From Monodelphis domestica (Eukaryota > Chordata > Mammalia > Didelphimorphia > Didelphidae), in NCBI RefSeq assembly GCF_027887165.1, contig NC_077228.1, forward strand, positions 185,343,643 to 185,407,642: 64,000 nt of DNA. The letters are read 5' to 3'. Under the pieces are notes generated by a model. The model searched no databases. It was given only the letters and a program-made list of their open reading frames with translations, and was not told the DNA's origin. Of the stretch, positions 59,301-64,000 are shown in pieces. How positions within the stretch are numbered: the stretch's first letter is position 1; each line of letters opens with the position of its first letter. A program made the position numbers and the translations under genes.

Positions 59301-61847
59301 TGAAACGGATTCATATGGAAAGAGTCTCCTCTCTGACTACATCCCTGGGATGTTTGCTCATAAACCCAAATGGATTCATAACCAGTAGAACATTGATAGG
59401 TACAATAACCATGGAGGAATTATTTTGGGTTTTGGACTCATTAATGAGAAGACAAAATCTTTCTTTCACAATTCCCATCTCAATTTACTCTCTGAAGGGG
59501 TTAGAGGGAAACCGGCCCACAAATTCTCCTTCCTGGGGTTCCCCATTTTCATCTTTACTTCTCAACACTCTATTGGTAATGGTCCTAACCTGCCTCAGCA
59601 GTGGTTTCTATAGCATGCCCCTCGATGTTAATTCCATTTTCCCCAGGGCTCTGAGCATGAAAAGTAGATTTCAGAGTACTGGGTGCAGGCCTAGGGATAA
59701 TTTGGGGCCCTCTTACACAACCACATTCATGACCGTTGCGGGTGGAATGGAATCTCCTTGTTTATTACAGAGGGTTAACATATATCTCATCCAAAACCAA
59801 GCTTGATCGGGTATCCTAGAGGTTGCTCTATCCTGACTCCTGCAGCCTTGAGGCCCATGGGAAGGAGTAAAATGGTGAGACTTCTTGGCTTCTTTGGTCC
59901 TCGTAAGTTAGAAACAAATCTTCAAAAGCTTCACCACTCAAAAATCCATTGTACCATACTATTTCCCCCTCCCCACCATGATTTTAAAAGTGTGGGGTTT
60001 TCAGACTTTATAAAAGTACTAATAATTAGTTATTTCTATTAGGTACTTGCCACTTATGCCTAATCCTCACCAATTTAAATTATAATTATGCATCTATTAA
60101 TTGATTTTATTCTACATTTTATCCAGTTACATTTGCTATTGTTCATATACATTCAGCATTTCATAGTTTTTTGCTAACACTGCTCTACTATTTTCTTTTT
60201 CATTTACAAAAATTGTCAGAAGCAATTTGTTTTTGAGGGGGAAGGGATATAATACTATGTGATCAGGAATCATTTTACTACCAAGAGTATTTGGAATCTT
60301 TGACTATTACATCCTTTACCTACGGAGACATTTGGGTCTTGGGAACCCTCAGGCTTTTCCCCAGGAGTGAAACAACCCCATTTAGCAGCACTTTGGGAAA
60401 CTTTCAAATGTCTTGGAAAGCTGTATTAGATGGGCTTCCCAGCTTAAGTGCAATGGATACAGTCCTGAAATATAGGTAGAATTTAGGTAATAAGGAAATA
60501 AATCAGGGAAGAGCAACCAATTGGAAGAAAGTATACTACCATCTTGAATATCAGTCCCAAATGGACTGTAAGCTACTTGAGAGCAGGGACTGCATATTAT
60601 CCTTGCTTCTTACTGCCCAGAACAATGACTTGTACTTTTGACCCTGAGTAACTATTTACTAGGAAAAAAAACCCCATCAATAGATAAATGTATGAATGAC
60701 TACAAATTTCCAGCCTATGTAACCATCATTTTCCTCAGCTTCTTAAAAGTCAATTTGATCAAGAAGCTGGGGCTTGGGTTATATTTTGCTGTTTTTCTAT
60801 CCTGTCTTAAGGGTAGCAGATTCTGCTTTCTCTATCCCTTTAAAATCTAGTTTTCAACTTGAGATTTACGATGGAACCAAGACTCAACACGACCTTATAA
60901 CTGAAGTTGTTGCCAGGAATTTAAATTGGACTGTTACAGGAGTTAATACTGTTATTTCATCCCTACTCCTTACTCCCCCTGAGATCATTCTAGAAACTGA
61001 AGGTGGGAAGTATTAGCATAAATCAGTTAAAGAAAGCTCGCATTCCCCCTTATTCCAACAAAAGAGTTTTCTACTTTGTGTACCATATTTGGGATTGGGT
61101 GAATAGGAGGGAGGAGGAGGGGGCAGAGAGTTATTTCTACATACATCACTGGATCTGAGATCTCATCGCAATAGTCATTTTCCCCAACAGCACAGTAGAT
61201 TACATCCCATCCATGCCTTTTCATCCTACGGTACTCTTGTCCATATCCTCCAGAAACCCTCTAAGAGGATATATCCACTCAACATGGTAAGAGCACTCCT
61301 CCAGACCTTCTGACCACGAATGGCAGTCAAACCCCAACACTTATCTCTTGCTCTCACTCCATGATCAGCCTACCAGTAAACATTAGCTTAACTATCAGGT
61401 GTCTTAGAGTAACCCGAATTGTAAGTAAAATGTCTGATTTCAAACACTAAATAATTGAAAAAGTTCTTTTTATTTGGCTTTATAATATATAATATATATT
61501 CCAGGAACAGATGTACATTCCCTATTCTATTTTTATTTGGCAAAGCAGAGATAAGCCAACCTGGGCTTAAGCATTCCTCCAGGATAAACTAAAAAGTGAT
61601 AACCAGAAGCTATTTTCTGCTAAGGGCTTCAAAACTCTTAAAATGTTACTGATTCTCCTAATTTTTCTGTGAAATACAGAGTCAGGAAGGTGGGAAATTG
61701 AGACACAATGAGATGAAGTAATTTTCCCTCTTCCCAAAGGAAGAACAATCAAAAATCCATCTCTCTTAGCCACAAGATGCCATCCCTTTCCTCGGGTAAA
61801 CCCTTTGAGTTTTCCTCTCTCAAGCCTAGTTACCAGTTCCAATTTAC
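59301..61847. other. HLF intron 3, repeat-poor part
   Basis: About 2.5 kb without recognised repeats. Open plus frames exist (59300-59806) but show no known domain, so no gene is called. Confidence 0.45.
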
Positions 61848-62068
61848 CTTCAGATCTTCAGGGATGAAGACTTTGCGAGCTTTCTTTATCATGGGCTGTG
61901 GCTTGAGCTCCTCCTCTGAGAACTTGCGTTTTCGAGGGTCAAACATTTCCTGGCCAGGGATGCTGGACAGAGCCAAGTCAGCTGGGTCCGGTTCATAACC
62001 CACGGGGACCTGGATGGTCTCAGGGTCAATGGGACTTGGCGTGTTGCGGTTTGTGGATAATATCTGAC
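61848..62068 (-). CDS. HLF: HLF exon 3: PAR (proline and acidic-rich) domain
   Basis: This 221-bp exon encodes 73 residues plus the last two bases of a split Gly codon. The frame reads [20 protein letters not shown], then [40 protein letters not shown] and [12 protein letters not shown]. The proline/acidic stretch and the KARKVFIP block are the PAR signature placed just before the bZIP. The acceptor is AG at 62069-62070 after TTACAG-type sequence, and the donor GT is at 61846-61847 (AAG|GTAAAT). The exon ends on a whole codon, as exon 4 requires. It corresponds to about residues 151-224 of a 295-residue protein. A few residues differ from human as I recall it (ILSTNRN for LLPANRN, DPET for DPDT, PEDLK for PDDLK), all conservative. 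The exons coding residues 1-150 are outside the window to the right. Confidence 0.95.
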
Positions 62069-62259
62069 CTGTAATGACATAGGAGTTTTGAAACAGAAAT
62101 ACCCAAGGAGTTCCCCAAAGGTAATAGCAGCCCATTTTTCCAGGAGAAAGCAAAACTTAAAACAATCATCTCTTTTATTTCCATGCTCTGACATCTGCTC
62201 TTTTACCTGTCCAATATTATTCTTGTTAAAAAAAAAAAAGGGTAGTAGAGTTAAAAAAA

Positions 62260-62457
62260 AAATCCATACCTTCTATCTTACAATGAATAAATACTGTGAA
62301 TTGGTTCCAAGGCAGAAAAGTGGTAAGGGCTAGGCAATGGGGATTAAGTGACTTGTCCTGGGTCATGCAGCTTGGAAGTATCTGAGGCTTCATTTGAACC
62401 CAAGACCTCCTGTCTCTAGGCCTGGCTTTCAATCCACTGAGCCACCCAGCTGCCTCC
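62260..62457 (-). mobile_element. WSINE1-like CORE-SINE in HLF intron 2
   Basis: T-poor start, tail AATACTGTGAATTGGTTCCA, core AAGTGACTTGTCCTGGGTCA, head GAGCCACCCAGCTGCC. Confidence 0.88.
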
Positions 62458-62604
62458 AAGGCTAATAAAATTTTGACTATTTTAATGATTTTAAAACCAG
62501 AGTCCACAAAAGAAAGGTAACCTGTTAAGCTTCACACAGTAGGTCTAATCATTTTTGTGTGGGGACAGAAATTTAAGATTCATAAACATTGACCAATAAT
62601 TCCA

Positions 62605-63025
62605 TGAGGCAGCTGGGGGGACAAGAGCATAGAGGGCTAGAACTGGATTCAAGAAGCCCTGAGGTCTGGGGGGACAGCTAGGTAGCTCAGTGAAAAGAGA
62701 GTCAGGCCCAGAGATAAGAAGTCTTGGGTTTAAATCTCAACTCAGACACTTCCTAGCTATGTGACCCTGGGCAAGTCACTTAACTCCCATTGCCTAGGCC
62801 TTGCTGCTCTTCTGCCTTGGAACCAAATACACAGTAAGGTAAGAGTAGATATTTTCTTTAAGACCTGAGTTCAAATTTGGAATCAGCCCACATAAGTCAC
62901 TTAATGTATCTGCCTGTTTCCTCATCTGTAAAATGGGGATAAGAGTATCTACCTCCCAGAGTTATTGTGAAGCTCAAATGAGATAATATTTGTAAAGTTA
63001 CTTGCTTAGTGCCTGCTACTTAACA
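62605..63025 (+). repeat. MIR relic split by a SINE
   Basis: The head lies at 62605-62670 and the rest at 62873-63025 (TTTCCTCATCTGTAAAATGG, CTCAAATGAGATAATATTTG). The SINE at 62671-62872 sits between them. Confidence 0.8.
62671..62872 (+). mobile_element. WSINE1-like CORE-SINE inserted in a MIR
   Basis: GACAGCTAGGTAGCTCAGTG through CTGCCTTGGAACCAAATACA. MIR sequence lies on both sides (62605-62670 and 62873-63025). Confidence 0.88.
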
Positions 63026-63049
63026 AATCGTTATTCCCTCCCCCTAAAT

Positions 63050-63190
63050 TAGACAGTGCCTATATTATCTCAATTTTGCAGGAGCGGAAACTGAAATTCA
63101 GAGTGTGACTCCATCCAGGCTCAAACTACTAGTAAATGTTAAAGCCAGGCCTGAAAACCAGATGTGTTCTGGCTCTCAGCCCATGATGTA
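63050..63190 (-). repeat. MIR relic
   Basis: TTTTGCAGGAGCGGAAACTG and CCAGGCTCAAACTACTAG. Confidence 0.55.
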
Positions 63191-64000
63191 CACGGGGTTT
63201 GTAACCTCAGGGCCTGTGAGTGTTTTAAAAACATGGTGACAAGTATATATATCAACAGAATGCGTTAATTTTATTTCAGCTTCTTAAAAATGTGATTCTG
63301 AGAAGAGATACCTAGGCTTTCCTCAGCTGCCACAGAGGTCCATTACACAAAAAGACCAGACTTGTGTCGTCTCACCAATGCAGTCAATGGATTTCCTGCT
63401 AAAAATACACCCCAGACTTCCAGGGCTCTCCCCGACCCTATAGCAAGAATGTCACAGAAGGGCTTGGCGGAAGTTGCTGCTTAGGAACAAAAAGGGGTGT
63501 CCGCGGAGCTTTTGGTCCTGGCTTCAGATTTTACAAGCTGCTGCTTTCAAATCCAAAACATCAATGGGGAGGGGCTGGGCGGCTAAAATCACCTCACGCC
63601 TACTCCTTGCCGCTGCCAAGGTGTAGGAAAACAGAGATTCATTCCGGTTTCTCCAAAGCGTGTCCCGGACAGAAGCAGAAAGTCCACGGGGTTCAAGCTG
63701 GCCCCAGAAACTCTGAGTGGGATGGATCTATGGGGAAATGGAGGGGTGGGGGGTGAGTCTGCAAAGTCAAGGTCTCCAAATGATCTTTCAGAGTCTCCTT
63801 AGGTTCTGGATCCTTGTAGACAAAAGGGAGGAACTGGGCCCAGGAGGTCCTGTGGAGCAAAGGGCAGGGCTTCAGGGAGAGAGAAGCTCCCACCTTACCA
63901 ACTGGAGAACACACACCGGGTAGGATCTTGTGTTTCTTGACTGGAGCAAGTGAAAGGTGTTTGAATGTACTCCCAAACCTAATCTACTCAATGGAAACTG
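63191..64000. other. HLF intron 2, repeat-free GC-richer stretch
   Basis: The 63400-63700 part is GC-richer than its surroundings and holds several CpGs (for example GTCCGCGGAG). No exon was recognised. Confidence 0.45.

Larger units (their letters stand above)
55659..61847 (-). other. HLF: HLF intron 3 (between PAR and bZIP exons)
   Basis: The intron is about 6.19 kb and phase 0, with GT at 61846-61847 and AG at 55659-55660. It contains a short L1 piece (56226-56492), a compound microsatellite (57015-57212), MIR/MIR3 relics and one WSINE1-like SINE. The orthologous human intron hosts the t(17;19) breakpoints that create TCF3-HLF. Confidence 0.9.
62069..64000 (-). other. HLF: HLF intron 2, 3' portion (runs off the window)
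   Basis: Intron 2 begins upstream of exon 3 and continues past the right edge; no exon 2 sequence is recognised. It carries a minus-strand SINE (62260-62457), a MIR split by a plus-strand SINE (62605-63025), a minus-strand MIR (63050-63190), and repeat-free GC-richer sequence from about 63300 on. Confidence 0.8.

Noticed and set aside
59300-59806. A 168-codon plus frame in HLF intron 3
   Set aside because: There is no recognisable domain, splice context or codon pattern, so it is probably chance.

Overview
The window looks like nuclear DNA from a marsupial mammal. It holds the 3' half of one host gene, HLF (hepatic leukemia factor, a PAR-bZIP transcription factor), on the minus strand, and about 51 kb of repeat-filled DNA downstream of it. 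Three things point to a marsupial: CORE-SINEs with a Bov-B-like tail (Mar1 type), a second abundant CORE-SINE of the WSINE1/WALLSI kind, and many MIR/MIR3/L2 relics alongside young L1s. The species cannot be fixed from the sequence alone; an Australian-type marsupial is favoured only if the second SINE really is WSINE1.

Right part (51.0-64.0 kb): HLF reads right to left. Exon 3 (61848-62068) encodes the PAR region. Exon 4 (55443-55658) encodes the basic region, leucine zipper and C-terminus. Together they give about the last 144 residues. Exons 1-2 lie beyond the right edge. A long 3' UTR (about 4.4 kb) runs to an AATAAA near 51026-51031. Intron 3 is about 6.2 kb.

Left part (1-51 kb): no convincing host gene was found. 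The DNA is a layered deposit of transposons. An old L2 (23.2-35.0 kb, plus strand) was split by a near full-length L1 (24015-32780, 15-bp target duplication). That L1 in turn holds another L1 3' end, an LTR element and a SINE. A second near full-length L1 (38469-46112) carries a solo LTR and has two 270-bp tandem units in its 5' UTR. A related solo LTR sits at 48237-49041 inside a MIR3. Two copies of a small LTR element (13368-16591 and about 26250-29600) carry a SINE at the same internal place, so the SINE travels with the family. Several long purine tracts all have purines on the plus strand.

No prokaryotic, CRISPR or operon-like system is present. The most unusual items are the SINE-carrying LTR family, an identical 83-bp piece of L1 ORF2 found inside ORF1 of the same L1, the L1 5' UTR monomers, and a short (CA)n-linked segment shared by the HLF 3' UTR and intron 3.
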